A stretch of DNA of 41,711 nucleotides from UBA8828 sp046315175 (GCA_046315175.1 JBKDBK010000045.1:1-41711); one strand, 5' to 3'; positions 8,618-16,473 are shown, numbered from the stretch's first letter. The notes: generated by a model not told the origin, from the letters alone. Numbers and translations are program-made.

Positions 8618-9901
8618 TCACAGCTGGTTCGCGATCAGCCGGGCCAGCCCCTCGAGAATCCGCTCGTCCCAGCGCATCGCGCGGTCCGCGCGATGCGGGT
8701 CGTGGCGTCGCGACTCCGCCGCCAGCGCGTCGACGTGGCCGAGGATGCGGCCCGTCGCCTCGCCCCCCTCGATCCAGGCCGCCACCTCGTAGTTGAGGTA
8801 GAGCGAACGCATGTCGAGGTTGGCCGAGCCGACCATCGCGCGCGCGCCGTCCACCACCACGAGCTTCGCATGGAGGATTCCGGGACCGTGCAGCAGCACC
8901 TCGCCGCCCGCCGCATGGAGGCGCCGCAGGGCGGATCGGCGGGCCAGGTCCGTGATGGGGTGGTCGCTTCGCCGGGGGACAACGAGGCGGACCCGGATTC
9001 CGGCCCGGGCCTTGGACTCGAGCAAGGCGAGCAGCGCCTCGTCGGGAATGAAGTAGGGCGTGACGAGGTCGATGGACCCGCGCGCCCCCGCCAGCTCCCG
9101 CATCAGCCGGGCCCGCAGCGGGTCGCCCGGGGCATCCGGGCCGGAGTCGACCACGCCGACGCGCTCGGGGCCGCCTTCCGCCGGGCTTTCCGCGAGGAGG
9201 TCCCGGTGGTCCTCGGGTTGCTCGCCGCTGGCCTGGCACCAGTCGACGATGAAGATGCGCTCGAGGGCCGCCGCCGCGGGGCCCTCGATGAGGAACGAGG
9301 CGTCGCGGAAGCGCCGCCTCGAGGGGTTTGAGCCGATGTAGCGCCCGCCGAGGTTCTGGCCGCCCACCAGGGCGGTTGTCCCGTCGAAGACCGCGATCTT
9401 GCGATGGTTGCGCCAGTTGGCCGAACCGCGCCCGCGGAGGGTGAGGAAAGGGTTGAAACGGACGAGCCTCGCTCCGGCCCGGCGGAGGAGGGCGCCGGCC
9501 GTCCAGGGAAGGAACCGGCTGCCGACGGCGTCGACCAGCACCCTCACCTCAACCCCCTGGCGGGCGCGTTCCGCCAGGAGGCGGACCAGCGACCTGCCCA
9601 CGGCGTCGTGGGCGAGGATGTAGGTGCCGATGGAGATGCGCCGGCGCGCGCCGCGGATCCCGGCGACAAGGGCGTTGTGCGCCTCGATGCCGTCCCGGTC
9701 GAGGAGGCAGGTCACCCGGTTGGCGGTCGCCCGGCCGTCGGCGAGGGGAGACCCGGAGAGAGCCCGCAGCCGACGCCGGTCGGCGGCCAGCCTCCGGTGC
9801 TTGCGCCGGCCGAAGACCGCCCGGAAGGAGAGGAACGCGGCCGCGGCCGCCAGCAGGACGGTGGCTTGCCAGGCGGTCGGCTCGGGCACCCAGGCGGGCA
9901 T
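8618..9901 (-). CDS. Cardiolipin synthase-like phospholipase D protein
   Basis: A 427-residue membrane-anchored phospholipase D superfamily enzyme, likely making cardiolipin by phosphatidyl transfer. One N-terminal membrane segment (about 11-30) is followed by two PLD domains. The first HKD motif is HRKIAVFD (H166, K168, D173) followed by GGQN. The second is HAKLVVVD (H344, K346, D351) followed by GSANLDMRS. Both are intact. Cardiolipin synthases usually have two N-terminal membrane segments, so a ClsB-like or related phosphatidyltransferase is also possible. It lies downstream of rpsA but is separated by a terminator and has its own promoter candidate. Its stop is 2 bp from the convergent metX stop. 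Confidence 0.87.
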   Translation of the reverse strand: MPAWVPEPTAWQATVLLAAAAAFLSFRAVFGRRKHRRLAADRRRLRALSGSPLADGRATANRVTCLLDRDGIEAHNALVAGIRGARRRISIGTYILAHDAVGRSLVRLLAERARQGVEVRVLVDAVGSRFLPWTAGALLRRAGARLVRFNPFLTLRGRGSANWRNHRKIAVFDGTTALVGGQNLGGRYIGSNPSRRRFRDASFLIEGPAAAALERIFIVDWCQASGEQPEDHRDLLAESPAEGGPERVGVVDSGPDAPGDPLRARLMRELAGARGSIDLVTPYFIPDEALLALLESKARAGIRVRLVVPRRSDHPITDLARRSALRRLHAAGGEVLLHGPGILHAKLVVVDGARAMVGSANLDMRSLYLNYEVAAWIEGGEATGRILGHVDALAAESRRHDPHRADRAMRWDERILEGLARLIANQL

Positions 9902-9907
9902 GGGTCG

Positions 9908-9935
9908 ATGCTGGGCGGGCGGGGCCGCGGGACAA
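9908..9935 (-). promoter_or_regulatory. Putative leaderless-type promoter of the cls-like gene
   Basis: Minus strand: TTGTCC (9930-9935), 16 nt, CAGCAT (9908-9913), 6 nt, ATG 9901. It sits between the rpsA terminator and the start codon, where a promoter is expected. Confidence 0.4.
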
Positions 9936-9941
9936 GGCCGC

Positions 9942-9971
9942 AAAAAAAAGACCCCGGCTCTCGCCGGGGTC
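9942..9971 (-). terminator. Rho-independent terminator of rpsA
   Basis: On the minus strand a stem of GACCCCGGC and GCCGGGGTC closes a short GAGA loop and is followed directly by eight U residues. It ends the rpsA transcript about 22 nt after its stop codon. It is the clearest intrinsic terminator in the window. Confidence 0.93.
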
Positions 9972-9992
9972 CTTGCGGGACGGGGACCGCCC

Positions 9993-11708
9993 TCAGTTGC
10001 CGGCCTTGTCGAGCAGGTCGCCGAGGCTGTTGAAGTCGCCGCCCGAGGAGAACGAGCCGCTCGAGGTCGAGGAGCCGCCGGTCGGCGCGGGGCCGGTCGA
10101 GGGCTGCTTGATCCGGTCGTAGCTGCTGATCTCCGCGGCGAGGCGGTCGGCGTCGTAGGTCGCGGCCTTGATGGAGAGGCCGATGCGGCGCTCATCCTTG
10201 TCGATCTTGATCACGCGGGCCTCCACCTCCTGGCCGACCTTGAGGACATCCTTCACGTTCTCGACGCGGTCCTCCGAGATCTGCGAGATGTGGACGAGGC
10301 CGTCGATGTCGTCGGACAGCTCCACGAAGGCGCCGAAGTTGGCGATCTTCGAGACCTTGCCCTTGACCAGGTCGCCCACCTTGTAGGTGCGGTCGATGGC
10401 GGACCAGGGGTCCTCCATGGTCTGCTTGAGGCCGAGCGAGATGCGCTGCTGGTCGACGTCGACGTCGAGCACGATGGCCTCGACCTCGTCGCCCTTCTTC
10501 AGGTGGTCGCCGGGGTTGGTGATGCGGCGGGTCCAGCTCATGTCGGTGACGTGGACCATGCCGTCGATGCCCTCCTCCAGCTCGACGAAGGCGCCGTAGT
10601 TGGTGAGGTTGCGAACCTTGCCGCGGACGCGGGCGCCCACGGGGTAGTTGTGGCGGACCATCTCCCAGGGGTTGGCCTCGAGCTGGCGCATGCCGAGCGA
10701 GATCTTCTGCTCCTGGGTGTTGACCGCGAGGACGATGGCCTCGACCTCCTGGCCGACCTTGAGCAGGTCGGACGGCTTCTGGATCCGCTTGGTCCAGGAC
10801 AGCTCGGAGACGTGGACGAGGCCCTCGACGCCGGGCTCCAGCTCGACGAAGGCGCCGTAGGCGACCAGGTTGACCACCTTGCCGCGGACCTTGCCGCCGG
10901 CGGGGAAGCGGCGCTCGATGCCCTCCCAGGGGTTGGACTGGGTCTGCTTGAGGCCGAGCGAGACGCGCTCGCGGTCGCGGTCCACCTCGATGACCATGAC
11001 GGAGAGCTCCTCGCCGACCTTGACCACCTCGCTGGGATGGCCGATGCGGCCCCAGCTCATGTCGGTCACGTGGAGCAGGCCGTCGAGGCCGTCGAGGTCG
11101 ACGAACGCGCCGTAGTCGGTGATGTTCTTGACCACGCCGCGGCGGATGGTGCCGGGCTTGACGTCCTCGAGCAGGAGGCGGCGCTTCTCGCCGCGCTGCT
11201 CCTCGATCAGCTCGCGGCGCGAGACCACGATGTTCTTCTTGTCCTTGTTGATCTTGATGATCTTGAAGTCGTAGGTCTGCCCGACGTAGGGGTCCAGGCT
11301 CTTGGGCTGGACGACGTCGATCTGCGACGACGGCATGAAGGCGTCGACGCCGACCGAGACGATGAGGCCGCCCTTGACCTTGGCCTTGACCCGGCCCTGG
11401 ACGATCGAGCCCTCGGTGCAGTTGGCCTCGATGCTCTCCCAGCGGCGGATCTGCTGGGCGCGGTCGTAGGAGACGAGGGGCGTGCCCTCCTTGGTCTCAA
11501 GGCGCTCGAGGTAGACCTCGAGCTCCTGGCCGACCTGGATCTCCCCGATGTCGGGGAACTCGGAATGGGGGATGAAGCCCTCGGACTTGCCGCCGATGTC
11601 GACGACCACGGTGTCCTTGCGGATCTCCATGACCTTGCCCTTGACGACGGAGTGGGCCTTGAGCGCGCCGAAACCGGATTCGGCGAGCAGTTTTTCCATG
11701 ATGCTCAT
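9993..11708 (-). CDS. rpsA: 30S ribosomal protein S1
   Basis: A 571-residue S1 protein with six S1 (OB-fold) RNA-binding repeats, at roughly 20-88, 104-170, 188-258, 275-345, 360-432 and 446-518. The last four repeats carry the typical YGAFV or FGAFV...GLVH signature. S1 binds mRNA leaders and supports initiation on messages with weak or absent Shine-Dalgarno sites, which matters here because most genes in the window lack one. The C-terminal 50 residues are Ser/Gly-rich and probably disordered. ATG 11708 gives MSIMEKLL; ATG 11699 is a possible alternative. The gene is monocistronic, with its own leader and terminator. Confidence 0.97.
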   Translation of the reverse strand: MSIMEKLLAESGFGALKAHSVVKGKVMEIRKDTVVVDIGGKSEGFIPHSEFPDIGEIQVGQELEVYLERLETKEGTPLVSYDRAQQIRRWESIEANCTEGSIVQGRVKAKVKGGLIVSVGVDAFMPSSQIDVVQPKSLDPYVGQTYDFKIIKINKDKKNIVVSRRELIEEQRGEKRRLLLEDVKPGTIRRGVVKNITDYGAFVDLDGLDGLLHVTDMSWGRIGHPSEVVKVGEELSVMVIEVDRDRERVSLGLKQTQSNPWEGIERRFPAGGKVRGKVVNLVAYGAFVELEPGVEGLVHVSELSWTKRIQKPSDLLKVGQEVEAIVLAVNTQEQKISLGMRQLEANPWEMVRHNYPVGARVRGKVRNLTNYGAFVELEEGIDGMVHVTDMSWTRRITNPGDHLKKGDEVEAIVLDVDVDQQRISLGLKQTMEDPWSAIDRTYKVGDLVKGKVSKIANFGAFVELSDDIDGLVHISQISEDRVENVKDVLKVGQEVEARVIKIDKDERRIGLSIKAATYDADRLAAEISSYDRIKQPSTGPAPTGGSSTSSGSFSSGGDFNSLGDLLDKAGN

Positions 11709-11870
11709 GTTGGGTGTTTTTTGCTGGTTGTCCCGGGTGTCGCGAAGGACGCTTCCGGGGTTTGGTTGGTTGTGGTTGGGTTCCCCCGGAAGGTCTCCGG
11801 GCGTGACGCCCGGGGGCCGAGGGAAGGGACAGCAAGCCCGTCCCGGGGCTGGCTGGCAAGGGGAAAATCC
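11709..11870 (-). promoter_or_regulatory. rpsA 5' leader with C/A-rich tract and hairpin
   Basis: On the minus strand the 162-bp gap before rpsA holds a perfect hairpin, CCGGGCG-TCA-CGCCCGG (11797-11813). It is followed by a C/A-rich tract nearly free of G and T (about 11757-11790, ACCCAACCACAACCAACC core) and GCAAAAAACACCCAAC right before the ATG. There is no Shine-Dalgarno motif. The tract closely resembles the rplT leader and may be bound by S1 itself, allowing autoregulation (inference). The hairpin has no U run, so it is a weak terminator candidate for the upstream TIGR03790 gene. Confidence 0.45.
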
Positions 11871-13385
11871 CTAGCGGGCGGCTTCCTCGGAGACCGCCTT
11901 CAGCCGGCCGGCATCCCCCTCCAGTCGCCCGCGCACGAGGCCGTAGAGTTCCCCGGCCTCATCCGGACGATTGCTTGCCTTCAGGAAGCGGGCCGCCTCG
12001 AGCAGCAGCCCGGTGTCCTCCTCCGCGAGGCGGGGCAGGGCCCGGTTGGGCCAGCTGAAGGGCTTGCCGGCGGCCTGCCGCTGCCGGGCGAACTCCAGCA
12101 GCGCGGCGAGGCTCGGGCTGCGCTGGAGTCCCGTCATCAGCAGAGCCTCCCGGATGTCGGGCTCCACCTGCTCGAGGCTCGCGGCCCGCAGGTAGGCGTA
12201 GGACGACCACGGGTCGGCGGGGTGCCGACGGGGGTCGAGCTGCTCGTGCAGGGGCGCCGCGAACGGCCGGTAGAGCGGGTCGCCCACGATCACCCCCATC
12301 CAGCTGACCGCCGGCGTGGCTGCCCAGGCGGCCTCGCCCGCCGTCATGCCTCGCGCAAGTCCGGCGAGGACGATCTCCGGGCGGATGGTCAGCGGGAGGT
12401 AGGGCTCGGCCACGTTGCCGAAGGTCAGCCCTGCACCCTTCTCCACCAGCGAGCCGACCCACCCGTTCCGGCCATCCCTGAGGGCCGCCGCGGAGAAGCT
12501 GTGGAGGTGGAAGGCGACCGCGCCCGGCGCCAGGCGGGCCTCCGCCTCCGCGACGCGCCCTTTCGGCGACGCCTCGTACCATCCGAAGTAGAGCGCCGGC
12601 GCGTCGAACCGGGTGTCGCCGCCGAGCGGCGCGCGCGCGGTGTCGGCGGTGGTGGGGAAGCCGAGCGCCCGGCACTGCTGCTCGACGCGCCCAAGCCACA
12701 GGTCCCCTTCCTTGTAAGGCCCGCCCATGTCCACGTACGCCCGGCCGCGCAGGCCGCGCTCCTCGGCGAGGCGCGCGCCCGCGAGCGCCCGTCGCACCGC
12801 GGCCACGCTCGGCCCGTCAAGCCGGGCCGTGCGGAGCAGCCGCCGGGTCGACGCGCCCTCCTCCGACTGCCCGAACCAGGGGTTGGGTCGGTGTCCGGCC
12901 GGGTCGCCGTCGGCCATCGCGAGGAGCGCCAGCTCGCTGTCGACCGACGCCGACTCCGAGGCGGGCGAGGGCCCCGGCGCCTTGCCGTCCGGGCCCGGAT
13001 CCCGGCGGATGAGCCACGGCACGCCGTGACAGAGCACCAGCCATCTCGCCTTGGGGTCGCCGGTCGCGAAAAAGGTCGCGCGGCCCCGCGCGTCGGCGGC
13101 TCCGCCCGCCTTGCCCTCGACGAGGCCGCGTCGCGCCAGCTCCGCCCGGAGCGGGTTCAGCACGAGGCGCGAGTAGTCGGCCCAGCTGACCGAGGCGGAC
13201 GCGGCCGCGGGCAGGTCGAGCAGGACCACGTTGGCCTCGGGGATCGAGCGCGAGCGGGCGTAGTCGCGGGCCAGCGCCGCCGACTCGGGGTTGCGGGCGG
13301 AACCGACGACGACCACGGTCGCCGGGTCGATGCCCGCCCGGGCCATCGAGGCAATCAGCAGGGAGAGGGCGGCCAGCCGGCGCAT
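11871..13385 (-). CDS. TIGR03790 family exported protein
   Basis: A 504-residue protein with a signal peptide (about 1-17). It carries the landmarks I associate with the TIGR03790 family of unknown function: a VVVVGSARNPES-like start, VLCHGVPWLIRR, SVDSELALL, FGWYEASPKG, AFHLHSFSAAALRD, GNVAEPYLPLTIRPE and VSWMGVIVGDPLYRPF near the C-terminus of the conserved part. The last 100 residues are helical and tetratricopeptide-like in character. The family occurs in scattered environmental bacteria; no enzymatic role is established that I know of. The gene is divergent from crcB across an 83-bp gap containing a promoter candidate for each. Confidence 0.8.
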   Translation of the reverse strand: MRRLAALSLLIASMARAGIDPATVVVVGSARNPESAALARDYARSRSIPEANVVLLDLPAAASASVSWADYSRLVLNPLRAELARRGLVEGKAGGAADARGRATFFATGDPKARWLVLCHGVPWLIRRDPGPDGKAPGPSPASESASVDSELALLAMADGDPAGHRPNPWFGQSEEGASTRRLLRTARLDGPSVAAVRRALAGARLAEERGLRGRAYVDMGGPYKEGDLWLGRVEQQCRALGFPTTADTARAPLGGDTRFDAPALYFGWYEASPKGRVAEAEARLAPGAVAFHLHSFSAAALRDGRNGWVGSLVEKGAGLTFGNVAEPYLPLTIRPEIVLAGLARGMTAGEAAWAATPAVSWMGVIVGDPLYRPFAAPLHEQLDPRRHPADPWSSYAYLRAASLEQVEPDIREALLMTGLQRSPSLAALLEFARQRQAAGKPFSWPNRALPRLAEEDTGLLLEAARFLKASNRPDEAGELYGLVRGRLEGDAGRLKAVSEEAAR

Positions 13386-13391
13386 GCCCCC

Positions 13392-13420
13392 AGCCTAGGG
13401 CGCCTCGGCCGCGTGGAAAG
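13392..13420 (-). promoter_or_regulatory. Putative leaderless-type promoter of the TIGR03790 gene
   Basis: Minus strand: CTTTCC (13415-13420), 17 nt, TAGGCT (13392-13397), 6 nt, ATG 13385. The -10 box is reasonable and the -35 is poor. Confidence 0.35.
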
Positions 13421-13433
13421 CGCAACATGTCGC

Positions 13434-13461
13434 TTGCCGCCCGGCCCCGCCGGCCAATCGT
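13434..13461 (+). promoter_or_regulatory. Putative leaderless-type promoter of crcB
   Basis: TTGCCG (13434-13439), 16 nt, AATCGT (13456-13461), 7 nt, ATG 13469. It supports the ATG start over the upstream in-frame ATG at 13427. No fluoride riboswitch is visible here. Confidence 0.3.
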
Positions 13462-13468
13462 CTCCCGC

Positions 13469-13807
13469 ATGACCTGGCTTCTCGTGGCCCTCGGCGGCGC
13501 CCTCGGCAGCCTCGCGCGCCACGGGCTGGGCGCGGCCCTCGCCGCCTGGGCTCCCGCCGGCACCCTGGCCGCCAATCTCGCCGGCTGCGGCCTCATCGGC
13601 TATCTCCAGGCGCGGCTTGGGTCCGAGGCCTCGCGCGCCCTGCTCATGACCGGCTTCTGCGGCGGCTTCACCACCTGGTCCGCCTTCGGTCTCGAGACCG
13701 TTCGCCTCCTCGGCGAAGGCCGCCTCGCCGCCGGCGCGGGCTACGCCGGCCTCACCCTGGCGCTTTGCCTCGGCGCGGTGGCCCTTGGCTGGCAGCTCGG
13801 GCGCTGA
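13469..13807 (+). CDS. crcB: CrcB/FluC fluoride channel
   Basis: A 112-residue inner-membrane protein of the Fluc fluoride exporter family, which works as a dual-topology dimer. Four hydrophobic helices are present. Landmarks are GGALGSLARHG (9-19), the pore Asn in AANLAGCGLIG (Asn36) and GFCGGFTTWSAF (62-73). The last is usually a TTFST-type motif, so Phe and Thr are replaced by Trp70 and Ala72. ATG 13469 gives the normal family length; the in-frame ATG at 13427 would add 14 Arg/Pro-rich residues. The stop is directly next to the convergent amidase stop. Confidence 0.9.
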   Translation: MTWLLVALGGALGSLARHGLGAALAAWAPAGTLAANLAGCGLIGYLQARLGSEASRALLMTGFCGGFTTWSAFGLETVRLLGEGRLAAGAGYAGLTLALCLGAVALGWQLGR

Positions 13808-14773
13808 TCAGCGGGGCAGCGCGGAGGCGTAGGCGACGATGCCGTCGGCGATGGCCTGGGCGATGCGCTCGCGGTGCGATTCCTGCGAGAGGCGGATGGC
13901 CTCGCCGCGGTTCGAGAGAAAGGCCGCCTCGATGAGGATGCCCGGGCAGGTGAGGTCGGTCAGGACGCTGAAGCGCGAGCGCTTGACGCCGCGGTCCGTC
14001 GAGCGAAGGCCCGTGACCAGCGCCCGCTGGACCGCGTAGGCGGCGCGGACGTTCAGGGCGTCGAACCGGTTGCCGGGCTCCGCCCGGGTCGACCCCCGGT
14101 TGCCGGTGTCATGCGTCGAGTGCTGCCCGGCGGGGGTGAGGCAGAAGGTCTCGGCGCCGGCGGCGGAGGTCGCCGCCGCGGCGTTGTAGTGGAGGCTGAC
14201 GAAGAGGTCGGCCCGCAGCTTGGCGGCGAGGGCGGAGCGGTCCTTGAGGTCGAGGAAGACGTCGCGGTCGCGGGTCATCAGCACCTCGAATCCGGCCGCG
14301 CGCAGCCGCGTCGCCACCCGCCGCGCGGTGTCGAGCGCGAGGTCCTTCTCGTCGAGCCGCAGCGCCTTGTTCTGGAAGCCGGGGTCGCGGCCGCCGTGGC
14401 CGGGGTCGAGGAGGATGCGGACCGGGCGGCGCGCCTCCGGCGGCGGGCCCCAGAGGAGGGGGAGCAGCACCTTGTCGTAGTCGGACCTCCGGATGGCGAG
14501 GCGCGGGATGGCCGGGCCCACCTTCGGGCGCTGGGTGCGGAGGGCCGCCGCCTCGCCCAGGCTGACCTTCACGCCGTCGACCAGCAGGTGGTCGCGGTCG
14601 CGCTCCGCCGTCACGACCAGCGGCTCGGGGCGCGCCCGCGAGAAGCGCTCGCCGCCGTCGCGCTCGGGCGCGGGGTTGGCGAAGCCGAGCCGGGCCAGCG
14701 AGTCGCCCAGCCAGATTTCCGAGCCCGGCAGGGCCGCGGCGAGCACGAGCAGTAGGCCGGTCGCGGCCCGCAT
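13808..14773 (-). CDS. N-acetylmuramoyl-L-alanine amidase (Amidase_3)
   Basis: A 321-residue exported zinc amidase that would cut the bond between MurNAc and L-Ala in peptidoglycan, for example during daughter-cell separation. A signal peptide covers about 1-18. A linker region (about 19-115) is followed by the Amidase_3 domain with the expected zinc ligands: H126 in LLDPGHGGRDPG, E142 in LDEKDLAL and H195 in FVSLHYNA. E282 in LIEAAFLSN is the catalytic Glu. No AMIN, LysM or SPOR domain is present, so the localisation mechanism is unclear. It starts 3 nt after the infC stop on the same strand, so it is probably the last gene of the infC unit, an unusual pairing. Confidence 0.9.
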   Translation of the reverse strand: MRAATGLLLVLAAALPGSEIWLGDSLARLGFANPAPERDGGERFSRARPEPLVVTAERDRDHLLVDGVKVSLGEAAALRTQRPKVGPAIPRLAIRRSDYDKVLLPLLWGPPPEARRPVRILLDPGHGGRDPGFQNKALRLDEKDLALDTARRVATRLRAAGFEVLMTRDRDVFLDLKDRSALAAKLRADLFVSLHYNAAAATSAAGAETFCLTPAGQHSTHDTGNRGSTRAEPGNRFDALNVRAAYAVQRALVTGLRSTDRGVKRSRFSVLTDLTCPGILIEAAFLSNRGEAIRLSQESHRERIAQAIADGIVAYASALPR

Positions 14774-14776
14774 CGC

Positions 14777-15442
14777 TCAGTTCTCCTCGGCCTCGTCGGG
14801 CTCCGCCGAGTCGTCCTCGAGGTTGTCCTCGCCGGGCTCGGCGTTGTGGACCAGCTTGCGCCGGTTCTGCTGCAGGGGGGTCAGGCCGACCACGATGCTG
14901 CGGCCCACCCGCTTCGGCGTGTTGTCCGCGGTGCAGACGTTGGTCAGCTCGGCGATGACGCGCTTGACCATCTCGACGCCGATCTCGGCGTGCTCCAGCT
15001 CGCGGAAGCGGTACTGGAGGACGAGCTTCACCTTGTGGCCGTGGTAGAGGAAGTTCTCGCCGCGGCGGATCTTGATCATCAGGTCGTGCTCGTCGATGCG
15101 CGGGCGGAGCTTCAGCTCCTTCATCTTCGCGGTGTGCTTCTGGTGCTTGGTCTTCTTCGCCTCCTCGTACAGGAACTTGCCCATCTCGATCAGCTTGCAG
15201 ACGGGGGGCTGGGCGCTGGCGGCGATCTCGATCAGGTCGACGCCGTGCTCGCGGGCCAGCGCGATGGCGCGCTCGGTCGGCATGATGCCGAGCATCTCGC
15301 CCTTGGCGGTGACGACCCGCACCTCGGGGACCTTGATGCGCTCGTTGCGCCGCGGACCGCGTTCCTCCTTGTCGCGCCTGAAGTTGCCTCGTTGCTGGGA
15401 AGGGTTCGGCCGGGGGCCGCTCGGTCGGAAGGGCAAGGACAT
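14777..15442 (-). CDS. infC: Translation initiation factor IF-3
   Basis: IF-3 keeps 30S subunits free of 50S and checks the start codon and initiator tRNA. This copy has 221 residues: an N-terminal extension (about 1-31), the N-domain starting at RRNERIKVPEVRVV, a Lys-rich linker, the C-domain and an acidic tail (about 20 residues rich in Glu/Asp). The frame is open upstream, but ATG 15442 is preferred because it follows a C/A-rich leader like those of rpsA and rplT. The usual AUU start of E. coli infC is not used. The normal partners rpmI and rplT lie on the opposite strand 750 bp away, separated by a peroxiredoxin gene. Confidence 0.95.
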   Translation of the reverse strand: MSLPFRPSGPRPNPSQQRGNFRRDKEERGPRRNERIKVPEVRVVTAKGEMLGIMPTERAIALAREHGVDLIEIAASAQPPVCKLIEMGKFLYEEAKKTKHQKHTAKMKELKLRPRIDEHDLMIKIRRGENFLYHGHKVKLVLQYRFRELEHAEIGVEMVKRVIAELTNVCTADNTPKRVGRSIVVGLTPLQQNRRKLVHNAEPGEDNLEDDSAEPDEAEEN

Positions 15443-15505
15443 CAGGTGCTGCTGGGTGGTGGGATAAGGGCGGACTATTCCCCCCGGCGGCTTGGATACA
15501 AGCAA
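15443..15505 (-). promoter_or_regulatory. infC promoter region and C/A-rich leader
   Basis: On the minus strand, TTGTAT is followed 16-17 nt later by AATAGT/ATAGTC, then by a leader reading CCCACCACCCAGCAGCACC just before the ATG. No Shine-Dalgarno site is present. Confidence 0.35.
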
Positions 15506-15530
15506 GAATGGCGTCCCTCGGGCTTTCGCC

Positions 15531-16010
15531 TCAGCCCTTCAGCCCGGCCAGCGCCTCCAGCACCTGGCGCCCATGGGCGGCGGCGTCGACCTTGGCGATC
15601 ACCGCCCGCAGCTTGCCCTTGTCGTCGAGCACATAGGCCGCCCGGGCCGGTCCCGTGTACTTTCTGCCATACATGGACTTCTCCACCATCGCGTCGACCG
15701 CCTTCGAGAAAAGGTCCTCGGGGTCCGAGACCAGCGTGTAGCGGTAGCCGTGCTTGGCCGCGTACTTCGCATGCGAGGCGCAGCCATCCCTCGAGACGCC
15801 GACCAGGCGGTGGCCCGCCTTGAGGACGGCCTTTTCCGCCTTGCCCAGCTCGGCGGATTGCCGGTCGCAGGCCGAGGTGTTGTTGCGCATCCAGACCGAG
15901 ACCACGGTCGGTCCCTCGATCAGGTCGGCGAAGGCGGCGCGCACCTGCCGGCCGCCGACCAGCGCGTCGACCTCGAAGTCCAGGTTGGGTTTCTTTCCAG
16001 GGGAGAGCAT
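15531..16010 (-). CDS. Peroxiredoxin, Bcp/AhpC-TSA family
   Basis: A 159-residue thioredoxin-fold peroxidase that would reduce hydroperoxides in the cytoplasm. The peroxidatic cysteine is most likely Cys48 in NNTSACDRQ, matching the TxxC motif. The later segments VSRDGCASHAKYAAKHGY, TLVSDPEDLFSKAVDA and GPARAAYVLDDKGKLRAV follow the Bcp/PrxQ order. No Cys is found five residues after Cys48, where many PrxQ proteins have the resolving Cys. Cys77 could serve instead, or the enzyme is of 1-Cys type. The start MLSPGKKPNL is chosen because it gives normal family length. It is upstream of infC on the same strand. Confidence 0.82.
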   Translation of the reverse strand: MLSPGKKPNLDFEVDALVGGRQVRAAFADLIEGPTVVSVWMRNNTSACDRQSAELGKAEKAVLKAGHRLVGVSRDGCASHAKYAAKHGYRYTLVSDPEDLFSKAVDAMVEKSMYGRKYTGPARAAYVLDDKGKLRAVIAKVDAAAHGRQVLEALAGLKG

Positions 16011-16074
16011 GGCTGGCGTGGGGGTGGGCGAGGAGGTGAGGGATGGCGGTCGCGGGGCAGGGTAGGGATTGGGG

Positions 16075-16104
16075 GAAGCCGACTTTTGGCAAATCGACGG
16101 CTTC
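16075..16104. promoter_or_regulatory. Inverted repeat between peroxiredoxin and rpmI
   Basis: GAAGCCG (16075-16081) and CGGCTTC (16098-16104) form a perfect 7-bp inverted repeat with a 16-bp centre in the 184-bp divergent gap. It may be an operator or a transcript hairpin; which gene it serves is unknown. Confidence 0.3.
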
Positions 16105-16194
16105 CACCTCCCTGCCTCCGCCTCCTCCGCCCCATTTTGCCCCTTTTTCCCTTTACATCGAGGGGTAGGCTCCCTTTCGTCCGACCCTTCCGTC

Positions 16195-16386
16195 ATGCAA
16201 AAGACCCGCAAGTCCATCGCGAAGCGCTTCAAGGTCACCGGGACCGGCAAGGTCATGCGCCGCTCGCCCAACACCCGCCACCTTCTCTCCGCCAAGTCCC
16301 GCAAGCAGCGCCGCCGGGCCAACAAGGCCAAGCGCGTCGACTCCGGGCTGGAGAAGAAGATGAAGATCTCGATGCCGTTCGCCTGA
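16195..16386 (+). CDS. rpmI: 50S ribosomal protein L35
   Basis: A 63-residue, strongly basic ribosomal protein of the large subunit. The sequence MQKTRKSIAKRFKVTGTGKV and the following RHLL...KSRKQRR region are typical of L35. ATG 16195 gives the standard length. The 5' region is pyrimidine-rich with no Shine-Dalgarno site; TAGGCT at 16166-16171 is a possible -10 box. It is the first gene of the long plus-strand translation unit, followed after 87 bp by rplT. Confidence 0.95.
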   Translation: MQKTRKSIAKRFKVTGTGKVMRRSPNTRHLLSAKSRKQRRRANKAKRVDSGLEKKMKISMPFA

Positions 16387-16410
16387 GGCGACCGGTCCCA
16401 CTCTCGGCCA

Positions 16411-16473
16411 GGCGGGTGACAACCCCAGGCGACCCGCCGGCCAAACCCAAACCAACCCAAACCCAAGACCAAC
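16411..16473 (+). promoter_or_regulatory. rplT leader: hairpin and C/A-rich tract
   Basis: Between rpmI and rplT, GGCGGGT (16411-16417) pairs with ACCCGCC (16432-16438) around a 14-nt loop. A 35-nt tract then runs to the ATG with repeated CCAAACCC/CCAACCC units and only three or four G. L20 is known to autoregulate the rpmI-rplT message in E. coli and Bacillus, so this leader is a candidate control site (inference). Confidence 0.4.

Noticed and set aside
13386..13468. Fluoride riboswitch upstream of crcB
   Set aside because: I looked for the conserved crcB-motif elements and pseudoknot and saw none in the 83-bp gap. A covariance-model search would settle it.
9624..13472. A 1,282-codon plus-strand open frame through cls, rpsA and the TIGR03790 gene
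   Set aside because: The minus-strand products are clear family members, and the rpsA terminator and leader fall inside this frame.
15443..15505. Upstream in-frame start for infC (21 residues earlier)
   Set aside because: It would translate the C/A-rich leader and the promoter-like region, and the added residues have no IF-3 character.
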